Assembly (NCBI GenBank): GCA_017511005.1
Contig: JAFWLP010000030.1
Coordinates: 1 to 47,611 of the forward strand
DNA: 47,611 nucleotides
Direction: 5' to 3'
From: Clostridiales bacterium
GTDB lineage: Bacteria > Bacillota > Clostridia > Saccharofermentanales > Saccharofermentanaceae
This document shows positions 17,221 through 26,023 of the stretch, one piece after another. The translations under genes and the position numbers were made by a program. The stretch's first letter is position 1. The number at the start of each line of letters is the position of its first letter. The notes beneath the pieces were generated by a model. That model was not told where the DNA came from. It did no database searches and saw nothing but the letters and a program-made list of their open reading frames with translations.

Positions 17221-18106
17221 GAAACAGAGAAAACCGCTGACCAGAAGGCTCATACAGGTATATACGGCATTGCTCTATAATGCCTATCTCAAAGGCTTTG
17301 CGGAAGGGCAGATATACACCGGACCGCTTAAATCGGTATGTGTTCCCGGGCTGAACTGTTATTCATGTCCGGGTGCAATAAGTGCATGTCCTTTGGGATC
17401 TCTGCAGAATGCGGTATCGGCTTCCGCAGACAGACCTGCTTTTTATGTGGCCGGATTGATAATAATGTTTGGAATGTTCCTGGGCCGTGTAGTCTGCGGA
17501 TTCTTATGTCCGTTCGGACTTATACAGGAACTGCTCCATAAGATACCGTCACCTAAGATCAAAAAGAATAATATCACCCGCAAACTCAGCTGGTGCAAAT
17601 ATGTGATCCTGGCTGTTTTCGTTATAGCGATACCTGCGTTCTATGCTGTAAGGCGTCTGCCGCTTCCCGCTTTCTGCAAATTCATATGTCCTGCGGGAAC
17701 GCTCGAGGGTGCCGTGATGCTCCTTATCCATCCCGCGAATTCGGATCTGCGCGAGATGACGGGAGGCCTGTTCTGGTGGAAATTCACGGTGATGATACTG
17801 ATCCTGACTGCCTGTGTATTTGTATTCCGCGCTTTCTGCAGATTCCTTTGTCCTTTGGGCGCGTTATACAGCCTTTTCGCGAAGATCGCATTATTGGGAG
17901 TGAGAGTCGATCTGCCTAAGTGTACGGACTGCGGTGCATGCGTTAAGTACTGTCCCGTTGATATCAGGAAAGTGGGCGACAGGGAGTGCGTTCAATGTGG
18001 GAACTGTATCGATGTGTGTCCCGAAAAGGCAATATCTTTCAAGGCCGGAAAGCTTGTCCTGCGAGGTCCTGACATCAATCCTGCAGGCGGGGAGGAACAT
18101 ACATGA
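17213..18106 (+). CDS. NapH/YccM-like 4Fe-4S membrane ferredoxin
   Basis: Polytopic membrane protein of 297 residues with several Cys-rich motifs: CYSCPGAISACP, CGFLCPFG, CKFICPAG and CRFLCPLG near the ends of membrane segments, then two C-terminal ferredoxin clusters CTDCGACVKYCP and CVQCGNCIDVCP. This pattern is that of NapH/RnfE-associated or YccM-type proteins, which move electrons through iron-sulfur clusters at the membrane. About four to five membrane segments are visible. Start TTG 17213 is preferred (GGAG at 17199-17202, ten bases upstream); a GTG at 17165 would add 16 unsupported residues. It lies between two TlpA-like genes and overlaps both neighbours. Confidence 0.88.
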   Translation: MDKKQRKPLTRRLIQVYTALLYNAYLKGFAEGQIYTGPLKSVCVPGLNCYSCPGAISACPLGSLQNAVSASADRPAFYVAGLIIMFGMFLGRVVCGFLCPFGLIQELLHKIPSPKIKKNNITRKLSWCKYVILAVFVIAIPAFYAVRRLPLPAFCKFICPAGTLEGAVMLLIHPANSDLREMTGGLFWWKFTVMILILTACVFVFRAFCRFLCPLGALYSLFAKIALLGVRVDLPKCTDCGACVKYCPVDIRKVGDRECVQCGNCIDVCPEKAISFKAGKLVLRGPDINPAGGEEHT

Positions 18107-18630
18107 GAAAGCCTGTTTCAGCAGTTCTTTGGACGGCAGCAGTATTATTCCTGATCGCCGTTATGGTCTTCGTAAATCTCCCGAAAAAAGTAGCCGCCGG
18201 AGGTGACAGCGGGAAGGAAGGAGACATTCCTGATTTCTCGATAACCTGTCTTGACGGCACGGAATTTAAGCTTTCAGAACAGCGGGGAAAGGCAGTCGTG
18301 ATCAATCTCTGGGCCACCTGGTGCATTCCGTGCATAGACGAAATTCCGGACTTCGACAGATTGAGCAGGGAATACCCTGACACGGTGTCCGTTATCGCGA
18401 TCCATACGGATCCCGTAACAGATGATGTGGCGGAATGGGTTTCCGGTCACGGATACGATATGCTTTTTGCGGTTGATGAAGAGGGCAGATTGAGTGACAT
18501 CCTGAATCCTTCGTCTGTCCTGCCTCAGACAATCGTTATGGACGTTGACGGGAACGTTGTTTATAACGGTACCGGCAGTCTTGAATATGAGGAACTCTCA
18601 AATATCGTTTCCGGTGCGGTGAAGCGCTGA
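18103..18630 (+). CDS. TlpA/ResA-like membrane-anchored thioredoxin
   Basis: 175-residue thiol-disulfide oxidoreductase with an N-terminal signal-anchor (about 7-26) and an extracytoplasmic thioredoxin fold. Active site is ATWCIPC; IPDFSITCLDGTEFKLSE upstream and VLPQTIVMDVDGNVVY (cis-Pro loop) downstream are standard for the family. ATG 18103 overlaps the previous stop as ATGA. No lipobox is seen, so it is anchored by the uncleaved helix. With the TlpA lipoprotein at the head of the operon it gives two different thioredoxin-fold partners for one membrane ferredoxin. Direction of electron flow (reducing extracytoplasmic thiols, cytochrome maturation or peroxide removal) is not shown by sequence. 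Confidence 0.9.
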   Translation: MRKPVSAVLWTAAVLFLIAVMVFVNLPKKVAAGGDSGKEGDIPDFSITCLDGTEFKLSEQRGKAVVINLWATWCIPCIDEIPDFDRLSREYPDTVSVIAIHTDPVTDDVAEWVSGHGYDMLFAVDEEGRLSDILNPSSVLPQTIVMDVDGNVVYNGTGSLEYEELSNIVSGAVKR

Positions 18631-18700
18631 CGGAGACTCTTCCGGTGCCGTTGTAATACTGATGTAAACAAAATGACGGAATACTGCCTTTACCGTATAT

Positions 18701-18729
18701 TTCTTGTTTTAATATTATTTGTGTATAAT
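18701..18729 (+). promoter_or_regulatory. Promoter of the sensor-MFS operon
   Basis: TTCTTG (18701-18706), 17-base spacer, TATAAT (18724-18729), 37 bases before the ATG. Confidence 0.6.
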
Positions 18730-18765
18730 GTATGCGGTTTATAAGCAAAGCGGGAGGCTTTTTAA

Positions 18766-21700
18766 ATGGCTAATCTTCAGAATGAACGCACGGCAGAACA
18801 TAACGATGTTGCCGGTAGAATAGTTCGTATCTGTATATTGATAATCGTTTCATTTGTTGTAGCGATCGCGGCGGTATCATTTGCTGTGCATCATATGAGA
18901 CTTCAGTTCGAGGAAGAATTCAAGAAAATCTCGGATGCGAAGATGCAGCAGGTTACTGACGTTGTCAGAATGAGTGTAGACGGAGATGACCTGGTGTCCA
19001 ATACCGTTAATGCTCCGGCAAGATACAGTGCGCTTTTGGATCTTATGCTCGCGGATACTTCCACTGAGAATCTCTCTGCGGAAGGTTACGGTCTTTTCGG
19101 ATACAATCAGGGACAGTTATCACTCCTGTTAAGCCGCGGTGTTAATGATCCGTCCGAGTTCGCAGTAGCGAGCCGCGATATCTCCGAATGGCTTGGAGGC
19201 TCCAATTCCCAGACGGTAATAACCGGAAAGAACTATGAGAGCATAATCGTTCCCATTACTGACAGCACAGGTATGTGTGTCGGTGTGTTTGAGTATAAGT
19301 GCACCTTCGGTGTGCTCTATGATATCGGAGATAAGCTCGAGTCAAGGATACTTACGGCAGTCATAATCGCCGTACTTGCAGGTGTAGTCCTTTTCGCGGT
19401 ACAGGAAGTCCTCATCCGCCTGATAAGGGGAAGACAGGGCGGTGCATCCGGAAAGAAGAATACGGAGACACCTCAGAACCGTGACAGAAGACTTATTTCT
19501 TCCACGATCGGATACTGCTTTACCATCATTCTTGTCGTGCTGCTCGTCATGGCAACACAGCTTTCCAAGACATATATCAAGGCTCTTGAGAGCGAACGTG
19601 CCGACATGATGGAAAAGTGCGCCGTATCTTCCGCTGCGGCACTGACTTATACGGAAGTCAGGGAGAATATGTCATACATGCTTCCTGTCTATAAGTACGG
19701 TAACGACAAGTCTTATATCGTCAATATCTATACCATGGCCGGAGATTCGTTCTTAAGGCTTTATTCTTCAACGTCCACGGGTAATGTACAGCAGTACTAT
19801 CTGACAGGAGCCGGCAACCAGTACATCGATTGCTTCGGTCTCCAGCAGGCTGCGTTCACGTCGCGCAACGAAGGCGGAACGTCTTATGTCTGTGCCATTG
19901 CACCGATAATCTCCTCAGAGAATACCGTATCGGGCGTACTTGAGGTGATGATGCCACGTTCGGATTTCGAGAGTTCCGTAAACGGAATGAGCCTGTCCTG
20001 GATATTTACGATCATCTCGATCGCAATCTCGATGGGCATTATGATCTTCGAACTCAACCTTCTCATCTCGACCATATCCAAGGGCATTTCGGGCAATGCT
20101 CCCGTCCTTGTAATGTACGGTGAGAACGCGAACAGGTTCCTGTCTTTCTTCACGGCTTTCGGTTCGGTAATGATGCCGGTCGCTTTCGCGGATTATTTCA
20201 AGGAACAGCTGGACTATCTTCCGATGCCGGCGGTTCAGGGATTCATCTGCGTTACCTTGCTGCTCTATATCTGGGGTTACCTTGGATTTGCAGGTATCAG
20301 AAACAGCATCAAGATGAAGTTTACCAGCAGGATCGCGCTAATTGCCATTACATGCGCCGGTTATTTCTTCGCGCTTATTGCCGGAGTCATCAGTTTCCCT
20401 TATCTGACTGCTGTTCTGGCTCTTCCGACAGGTTTCTGCTTCGGAATGACTTTCGATTATCTCAGAGACTACCGCATCAATGCTGGCAGGCTCGGTTACA
20501 AGGACTATAACGACAGAATGATCCATAACGTTCAGTCGTCTTCGTATTTTCTCGGCGTATCGGTCGGTGCCGTCATTGCAGGTATCTGCTATGAGAGATA
20601 CGGTCTGTTTGTAGTTACGATCATCAGCGGCGCAGCTCTCGTTCTCACGAGCATCGGCATGATCTACTTCATGCAGAACAATACACAGGTAAGAGAGGCT
20701 CCTTTGTCTATAAGCGGATTCCTGTCGGTCTTCGCAGATTCGAAAATAGCGAGATTCCTCAATTCCTCATTCCTTATGCTCGGTGTTGCGCTGGCGTTCA
20801 TGCTCATGTTCATTCCGAACTATTTGGATGCTGTTGGCATTTCGCTCCCGACCACATCGTTCTACTTCATGGTATGCGGTTTTACGGCATGCTTTGTATG
20901 CGGTTTTGTGAAAAACAAATTCGCCCACTTGCTCACTTCGAGAACAAGGGTATTGATCCAGGCTGCCTCAACGGTACTGGGTCTGTTCCTGTTTGCCCTG
21001 ATGCCTTCCGCTAAGATGCTTGTCGTTACATGTGCTTTCCTCGGAATCGCATTGGGTATCCATGATTACTATTACATCTACGTTCTTTATCTTATTTGCA
21101 ACGGCAAGATAAAGGCCAATCTTAGAAAACTTGCCGAATACACCGTTTACATGGGCGCAGGATTAATGCTCCCGATAATCATGGTGTCTTTCATCGTCAA
21201 TAACGTCAGGATCACATTCCTCATCCTTACGCTTATTGTTGCGATACTGGCATTCATCTATCCTCTGTCATCGTTCTCCGGCAAGATAGATGAGCGTGAT
21301 ATCTCTCTGAAGCCTCAGAAGAAGCAGCGCAGCAAGTCTGCTTCGAAGGCGGCGCCGGCATTCGGTACTCCAACAGGTCCTCAGGCTCCTGCAGATGCAC
21401 GTCTTCCTGAAGGAAATGTGATGTCAGATCCGGCAGGAATAACCGATCCACAGGTTGATGCGGTTATTCCCGGTCAGCAATATAATGATGCTTACAGTCA
21501 GCAGGATGCATATCAGGCACAGCAGTATTCGCAGCCTGCACCCCAGGCTCCGGTTCAGCAGCAGTATCAGCAGTACAGCCAGCCTGTGGAACAGCAGTAT
21601 CAACAGTCTGTTCAGCCGCAGTATCAGCAACCTGTTCAGCAGTACGATCAGCCGGTTGAACAACAGTATCAGCAGCCGCCGCAACAGCAGTACAGCCAGC

Positions 21701-21885
21701 CTGTACAGCAGCAGTATCAGCCTGCTCCTGATCAGTATGCGGCACAGCAGTACGGCGCACAGACAGGCGATCCCTATGCAGGCAGCAGTCCTGCCCAATA
21801 CGGCACTCAGCCTCAGCAGGCTCCTTCGGATCCGCTTGCTTTCCTGAATGGAGATGAAAATGAAGGAGGTGGACGCAATGGCTAA
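18766..21885 (+). CDS. Sensor-MFS fusion protein with Gln-rich C-terminal tail
   Basis: A 1039-residue membrane protein combining parts not normally found together. Residues about 20-42 and 203-222 are membrane helices around an extracytoplasmic region of about 160 residues; a second helix pair (about 251-270 and 416-440) encloses another 145 residues. Both loops look like Cache/PAS-type sensing regions. From about 465 to 850 there are ten to twelve helices with MFS-like features, including PTGFCFGMTFDYLRDYR. A cytoplasmic tail (about 865-1039) is very rich in Gln, Pro and Tyr, with recurrent QQYQQ and QYSQPV units. GGGAGG precedes ATG 18766. It is transcribed with a single-pass protein and a GGDEF protein, which suggests a ligand-sensing receptor rather than a plain transporter. 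No PAS, kinase or HAMP output domain is visible. Confidence 0.75.
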   Translation: MANLQNERTAEHNDVAGRIVRICILIIVSFVVAIAAVSFAVHHMRLQFEEEFKKISDAKMQQVTDVVRMSVDGDDLVSNTVNAPARYSALLDLMLADTSTENLSAEGYGLFGYNQGQLSLLLSRGVNDPSEFAVASRDISEWLGGSNSQTVITGKNYESIIVPITDSTGMCVGVFEYKCTFGVLYDIGDKLESRILTAVIIAVLAGVVLFAVQEVLIRLIRGRQGGASGKKNTETPQNRDRRLISSTIGYCFTIILVVLLVMATQLSKTYIKALESERADMMEKCAVSSAAALTYTEVRENMSYMLPVYKYGNDKSYIVNIYTMAGDSFLRLYSSTSTGNVQQYYLTGAGNQYIDCFGLQQAAFTSRNEGGTSYVCAIAPIISSENTVSGVLEVMMPRSDFESSVNGMSLSWIFTIISIAISMGIMIFELNLLISTISKGISGNAPVLVMYGENANRFLSFFTAFGSVMMPVAFADYFKEQLDYLPMPAVQGFICVTLLLYIWGYLGFAGIRNSIKMKFTSRIALIAITCAGYFFALIAGVISFPYLTAVLALPTGFCFGMTFDYLRDYRINAGRLGYKDYNDRMIHNVQSSSYFLGVSVGAVIAGICYERYGLFVVTIISGAALVLTSIGMIYFMQNNTQVREAPLSISGFLSVFADSKIARFLNSSFLMLGVALAFMLMFIPNYLDAVGISLPTTSFYFMVCGFTACFVCGFVKNKFAHLLTSRTRVLIQAASTVLGLFLFALMPSAKMLVVTCAFLGIALGIHDYYYIYVLYLICNGKIKANLRKLAEYTVYMGAGLMLPIIMVSFIVNNVRITFLILTLIVAILAFIYPLSSFSGKIDERDISLKPQKKQRSKSASKAAPAFGTPTGPQAPADARLPEGNVMSDPAGITDPQVDAVIPGQQYNDAYSQQDAYQAQQYSQPAPQAPVQQQYQQYSQPVEQQYQQSVQPQYQQPVQQYDQPVEQQYQQPPQQQYSQPVQQQYQPAPDQYAAQQYGAQTGDPYAGSSPAQYGTQPQQAPSDPLAFLNGDENEGGGRNG

Positions 21886-22651
21886 TGAACTCTGGAATCA
21901 GAAACTGACACGTGAGAATATCCGTGATTTCTATATGTCGACCGTGGTAATGGTCTATTCATCATGCTACGGGATCACGAAGGAAGCCACCAGATGCGAG
22001 AATGCCATCGTAAAGTCTTATCTTGATGTTTATTCAAAGCGCAATGCCATTCCCGCCGAGAAAGTAATCTATGAGTTCGGTGATATACTTCTTGAGAATT
22101 CGAAGAACATCGTTGCTCAGTATCCGCTTCCCGCGAATATGCAGTTCGAGGAAAGACAGCTCGATGAATATACCCGCAACTCAATGCTCGAGAAGATCCT
22201 CTCCAAGATCGATTCCAGAAGCTTTAAAGCCATGGAATTCATCAATACGGATGTGAAGAAGGGCAGACGTCCGAAGCAGATGCGTAAGCTCAACGATCTG
22301 TTCCAGATCACGCCTCTGCTTATCCTTGAGATCATTGCTCTCGCCATCGTTATCTGGGCTGTAAGCTATATTGCCATAACGCTTCCTTACAGGAATTCCG
22401 AACTCATTAACGAGAAGAGTATCTTCGAGACGGCTTCGATCCAGGAACAGTATATAAATGCACTGCCTTTCTATCCGTTCAGGATACAGATAAACAAATC
22501 AACTGAGGAAGGTTTCCTTCCCGCACCTACGGTGGAGACTGTGTCACCTGATGCTTCTGCCGAGAGTCTGGAAGAAACGACTACAGCCGGTGTGCCCGGA
22601 CCTGTGTTAGCTGAGACGGGAACTACCGAATTATCCGCCACAAGCGGATGA
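21878..22651 (+). CDS. Single-pass membrane protein of unknown function, operon partner of sensor-MFS
   Basis: 257 residues, not recognised. The N-terminal 150 residues look helical and cytoplasmic (for example MSTVVMVYSSCYGITKEA and ARG/LYS-rich KKGRRPKQMRK just before the membrane), followed by one helix (about LLILEIIALAIVIWAVSY) and an extracytoplasmic C-terminus rich in Thr, Ser and Glu. Start ATG 21878 has an excellent AAGGAGGT 8 bases upstream; an in-frame ATG at 21848 would place that site inside the gene. It overlaps the upstream stop by 8 bases. A structural or adaptor role for the sensor-MFS protein is an inference. Confidence 0.7.
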   Translation: MANELWNQKLTRENIRDFYMSTVVMVYSSCYGITKEATRCENAIVKSYLDVYSKRNAIPAEKVIYEFGDILLENSKNIVAQYPLPANMQFEERQLDEYTRNSMLEKILSKIDSRSFKAMEFINTDVKKGRRPKQMRKLNDLFQITPLLILEIIALAIVIWAVSYIAITLPYRNSELINEKSIFETASIQEQYINALPFYPFRIQINKSTEEGFLPAPTVETVSPDASAESLEETTTAGVPGPVLAETGTTELSATSG

Positions 22652-22664
22652 TGAAGGTGGACGT

Positions 22665-24068
22665 ATGGATTTTCAGAGTTTTGTTGACGGTTTTTATTCA
22701 ACGACCTGTGTTATTTCCGTCGAAAAGAATAATGACGGAGGATGCGGAGATCTGCGTATAGTTGCCGGTAACCAAAAGTTTGTTGCCATGGCGGAACACC
22801 CGCCGTATATTACTGATCCCGATATTCCTCTGCCCAAGTTCGAACCCGGACATCTGTATGATGTATATCTTCCCAAAACACCGGATTTTGAGGATAAGTG
22901 TTTTCGTGCTGCCACGCAGAAGAAGACCATACACACGTATATCTATCTCAACGTCTGCAACCTGTGGTTCAACATGTCCTTTGTGCCTGTGGAATATGAG
23001 GACGGCAATAAGTGCTACTGCACCTATTCGACGGAACCTGTCGAGGTCGATGACATAGATACGAATTCCTCCAGCTCGATGACCATTGCGAACAATGTTC
23101 TTAAGACATGTATCAAGCTCCGCTCGACAAATGATTTCAAAGCGACCATGAATGATGTCATTAAAGACATCCGTGTTTTGTGCGGTGCGGAAGTTTGTAC
23201 CGTGCTTACGGTTGATCAGGATAATGCGACATCTTCGATCCTTGCAGCCAGCAAGGCCGATGACAGTACCATCAAGACTTTGTCCAAATACACGAATATG
23301 TATGATGTTGCAATGTCGTGGCTTGATACCATCGGTGAAAGAGACAGCATCATCGTAAAGAGTGAAAAAGACCTTGAATATGTTAAAACTGTGAATTACG
23401 CATGGTATAAGACTCTTGCCGATTCCAATGTAAAGAGTATCGTCGTTTTCCCTTTGAGACATAACAAGGAACTCCTCGGATTTATCTGGGCGACCAATTT
23501 CGATGTTGATGAAGTCGCCAGGATCAAGGAGACGCTTGAACTCACTACATTCTTTATCTCATCGGAGATCGCAAGCTACAAGATGCTCAGGCAGCTAGAG
23601 CGCATCAGCTATACCGATCTGCTTACGGGTATCATGAACCGTAATTCAATGAACAACCGTGTTACGGGGATCGTTGACGGTGAGCCGGTTACAAAGCCTT
23701 ACGCAGTCATATTTGCCGATCTTAACGGCCTTAAGCGCGTAAATGACGAGAATGGCCATTCCGCAGGTGACCTGCTGCTTAAGAAAGCCGGTCTTGTCCT
23801 CCAGGAAGTCTTCGTTGATGACGAAGTCTACCGCGCCGGTGGCGACGAATTTATGGTCATTGTCTCCGGAAGCAGAGATGAATTTGATAAGAAGATAAGT
23901 CTGCTCAGAGCCAAGGCAAGCGATCCTGACTACGTATGTCTCTCGTTCGGTTACTGTTTCAATGATTCTGACATGGATATCCGCGATGCGATGAGGATAG
24001 CGGACGAGGAAATGTATAAAGATAAAGAGAAATATTACTCTGAACATCCGGACCGCAGATACAGATAA
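22665..24068 (+). CDS. GAF-GGDEF diguanylate cyclase
   Basis: 467 residues, probably cytoplasmic. The N-terminal 130 residues are PAS-like in look but unassigned, the middle (about 140-310) fits a GAF domain (TMNDVIKDIRVLCGAEVCTV), and the C-terminal 155 residues form a GGDEF domain: DLLTGIMNRNS, FADLNGLKRVNDENGH and the catalytic RAGGDEF at 390-396. The two Asp/Glu metal and nucleotide residues are intact, so it should make c-di-GMP. The RxxD inhibitory site that normally stands five residues before GGDEF is absent, so product feedback is probably weak. AAGGTGG precedes ATG 22665. It follows the single-pass protein by 13 bases in the same operon. Confidence 0.88.
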   Translation: MDFQSFVDGFYSTTCVISVEKNNDGGCGDLRIVAGNQKFVAMAEHPPYITDPDIPLPKFEPGHLYDVYLPKTPDFEDKCFRAATQKKTIHTYIYLNVCNLWFNMSFVPVEYEDGNKCYCTYSTEPVEVDDIDTNSSSSMTIANNVLKTCIKLRSTNDFKATMNDVIKDIRVLCGAEVCTVLTVDQDNATSSILAASKADDSTIKTLSKYTNMYDVAMSWLDTIGERDSIIVKSEKDLEYVKTVNYAWYKTLADSNVKSIVVFPLRHNKELLGFIWATNFDVDEVARIKETLELTTFFISSEIASYKMLRQLERISYTDLLTGIMNRNSMNNRVTGIVDGEPVTKPYAVIFADLNGLKRVNDENGHSAGDLLLKKAGLVLQEVFVDDEVYRAGGDEFMVIVSGSRDEFDKKISLLRAKASDPDYVCLSFGYCFNDSDMDIRDAMRIADEEMYKDKEKYYSEHPDRRYR

Positions 24069-24069
24069 T

Positions 24070-24591
24070 ATGAAGAGATCTTTTGCGGTTGCTGCAGTAA
24101 TTGTCCTGATTTTGTTGCTTTCCGGATGTGCCGGCGGAAAGGAACCCGAGGTGTCTTTGTTCAGCAGGGAAAAAACTGTCGGTAAGGATATCCTGATGGA
24201 AGATATAACCGACTTTTACTATACAGAAGAAAATATCAACTTTAATGCTCATTATCAGAGATACCGTTTTTATGTCGAAAACGGGAAATATATGTTCTTC
24301 CATGAGACAAGGGACCGGGCCGGTGATTACGGCTGGTGTACCGAAGAAGATACTACTGCGATAGGAACACTTGAACTGACCGGTGAACAGTGGTCTGCTT
24401 TTTATGATCTTGTGTGCGGAGGGACTGTTACGGCAAGGAAGGATAATGCTGATGCGGGGGATTCAGGACCCTGGTATTATCTTTACTGGAAAAATGACGG
24501 TGACAAGTATCAGGTGTATGCTTTTGATTCTTATGACACCGAAAAGAAGTTCGTTGAGTATTGTCTCACATTGGTTCCGCTTTGTGACTGA
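24070..24591 (+). CDS. Small lipoprotein of unknown function
   Basis: 173 residues. Signal peptide with lipobox LSGC (Cys20). The mature protein reads as a compact mixed alpha/beta domain with Trp/Tyr-rich strands (YRFYVENGKYMFFHE, WYYLYWKNDG) and four Cys (CGG, YCLTLVPLC) that could form disulfides. Start ATG 24070 follows the GGDEF stop by one base, so it is coupled to the signalling operon; no separate Shine-Dalgarno is evident. No family was recognised. It could be the extracytoplasmic ligand-facing or output component of the operon. Confidence 0.75.
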   Translation: MKRSFAVAAVIVLILLLSGCAGGKEPEVSLFSREKTVGKDILMEDITDFYYTEENINFNAHYQRYRFYVENGKYMFFHETRDRAGDYGWCTEEDTTAIGTLELTGEQWSAFYDLVCGGTVTARKDNADAGDSGPWYYLYWKNDGDKYQVYAFDSYDTEKKFVEYCLTLVPLCD

Positions 24592-24678
24592 AACGGTTTA
24601 TCACGTAGTCCGGCCTGGATTTAGAACAGCCGTTTTTCCGCATTATCAAAAATATATGATTATCAATGCGATAAAAAT

Positions 24679-24710
24679 GACCCAAAATGTAGTAGTTTCG
24701 GGTCTTTTCT
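24679..24710 (+). terminator. Weak terminator after the signalling operon
   Basis: GACCC (24679-24683) pairs with GGGTC (24700-24704) with some A/T pairing further in, followed by TTTTCT. Confidence 0.5.
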
Positions 24711-24780
24711 CTTGTGTATGATTATGGTGTATTTCAATTATTCCAAAGGCATTTCCGCCATTTTGAAAGGAGAAGGATCC

Positions 24781-25959
24781 ATGTTTGATTTTAAGTATTA
24801 CACACCCACCAAAGTAGTTTTCGGTAAGAATACGGAAGCGCAGGTTGCCGATCTCATCAAAGAATTCGGCGGAACAAAGATCCTGATCCATTACGGCGGC
24901 GGAAGCGTTGTCCGTTCAGGGCTTCTCAAGCGTGTAACAGATACTCTTGACGCTGCCGGCATCAGTTATGTGACTTTGGGCGGTGCCGTTCCGAATCCGC
25001 ATCTGGGACTCGTTTACGAGGGCATAGAGCTCTGCAAAAAAGAAAATGTTGATTTCCTTCTTGCGGTAGGCGGCGGAAGCGCGATCGATTCAGCCAAAGC
25101 CATCGGTTACGGCGTCGCAAATGAAGGCGATGTCTGGGACTTCTACGATTATAAGCGTCAGGCGGAAGGATGTCTTCCGCTGGGTGTTATCCTCACGATC
25201 GCCGCAACGGGCAGCGAGATGAGCGATTCTTCAGTAATCACCAAGGAGGAAGGACTCGTTAAGCGTGGCTACAGCAGCGATTTCTCGCGTGCAAAGTTTG
25301 CTATCATGAATCCGGAACTGACAATGACGCTTCCCGATTATCAGACAGCATGCGGATGCACGGATATAATGATGCATACGATGGAAAGATATTTCACGAA
25401 CGGCGGCAATATGGAGATCACGGATGCCCTCGCCGAAGGACTTCTCCGTACGGTCAAGAAGAATGCCGTCATCCTGCGCGACGATCCTCAGAATTACGAT
25501 GCAAGAGCAGAAGTCATGTGGGCAGGAAGCCTTGCGCATAACGGACTTACCGGCTGCGGAAATGACGGAGGTGACTGGATGACTCATAAGCTCGAGCACG
25601 AACTCGGCGGCCTTTATGATGTCGCTCACGGTGCCGGTCTTGCAGCAATCTGGGGCAGCTGGGCAAGATACGTCTATAAGGATTGTCTGCCGCGATTCAA
25701 GAAGTTTGCCATTAATGTTCTGGATGTTTCTGATTCAGGAACTGACGAGGAGATCGCGCTCCGCGGCATTGAAGCCATGGAAGACTTCTACAGGTCCATC
25801 AACATGCCTACAAATCTCCGTGAACTCGGTGTTGAGCCTACTGAGGAAGAACTCGTTGACATGGCTCATAAGTGTGCAGTCGGCGTCGGCGGTGAGATGG
25901 GTTCTGCCAAGGTGCTTAACGAAGAGGCAATGCTCGCGATATATAGGGCAAGCATGTAA
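24781..25959 (+). CDS. Iron-containing (NADH/NADPH-dependent) alcohol dehydrogenase
   Basis: 392-residue type III alcohol dehydrogenase close to the clostridial butanol dehydrogenase A/YqdH type, interconverting aldehydes and alcohols with NAD(P)H. Residues about 1-190 form the Rossmann-like part (TPTKVVFGKNTE, then GGGSAIDSAKAIGYG), and the helical C-terminal half supplies the metal ligands: Asp and His in CTDIMMHTMERY (about 193/197) and His residues in KLEHELGG and DVAHGAGL (about 272/286). ATG 24781 is chosen for its AAAGGAGAAGG ribosome site. It heads a run of oxidoreductases with short gaps. Substrate cannot be told from sequence. Confidence 0.9.
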   Translation: MFDFKYYTPTKVVFGKNTEAQVADLIKEFGGTKILIHYGGGSVVRSGLLKRVTDTLDAAGISYVTLGGAVPNPHLGLVYEGIELCKKENVDFLLAVGGGSAIDSAKAIGYGVANEGDVWDFYDYKRQAEGCLPLGVILTIAATGSEMSDSSVITKEEGLVKRGYSSDFSRAKFAIMNPELTMTLPDYQTACGCTDIMMHTMERYFTNGGNMEITDALAEGLLRTVKKNAVILRDDPQNYDARAEVMWAGSLAHNGLTGCGNDGGDWMTHKLEHELGGLYDVAHGAGLAAIWGSWARYVYKDCLPRFKKFAINVLDVSDSGTDEEIALRGIEAMEDFYRSINMPTNLRELGVEPTEEELVDMAHKCAVGVGGEMGSAKVLNEEAMLAIYRASM

Positions 25960-26023
25960 TGGTTATTTAGCTACACCGGTTTCGTTTTTGGCACAAAGTT
26001 TTAATATACAGGAGGACTAACTT

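Noticed and set aside
22698-23462. Reverse frame of 254 residues opposite the GGDEF gene
   Set aside because: Shadow of a gene with clear catalytic motifs on the other strand.
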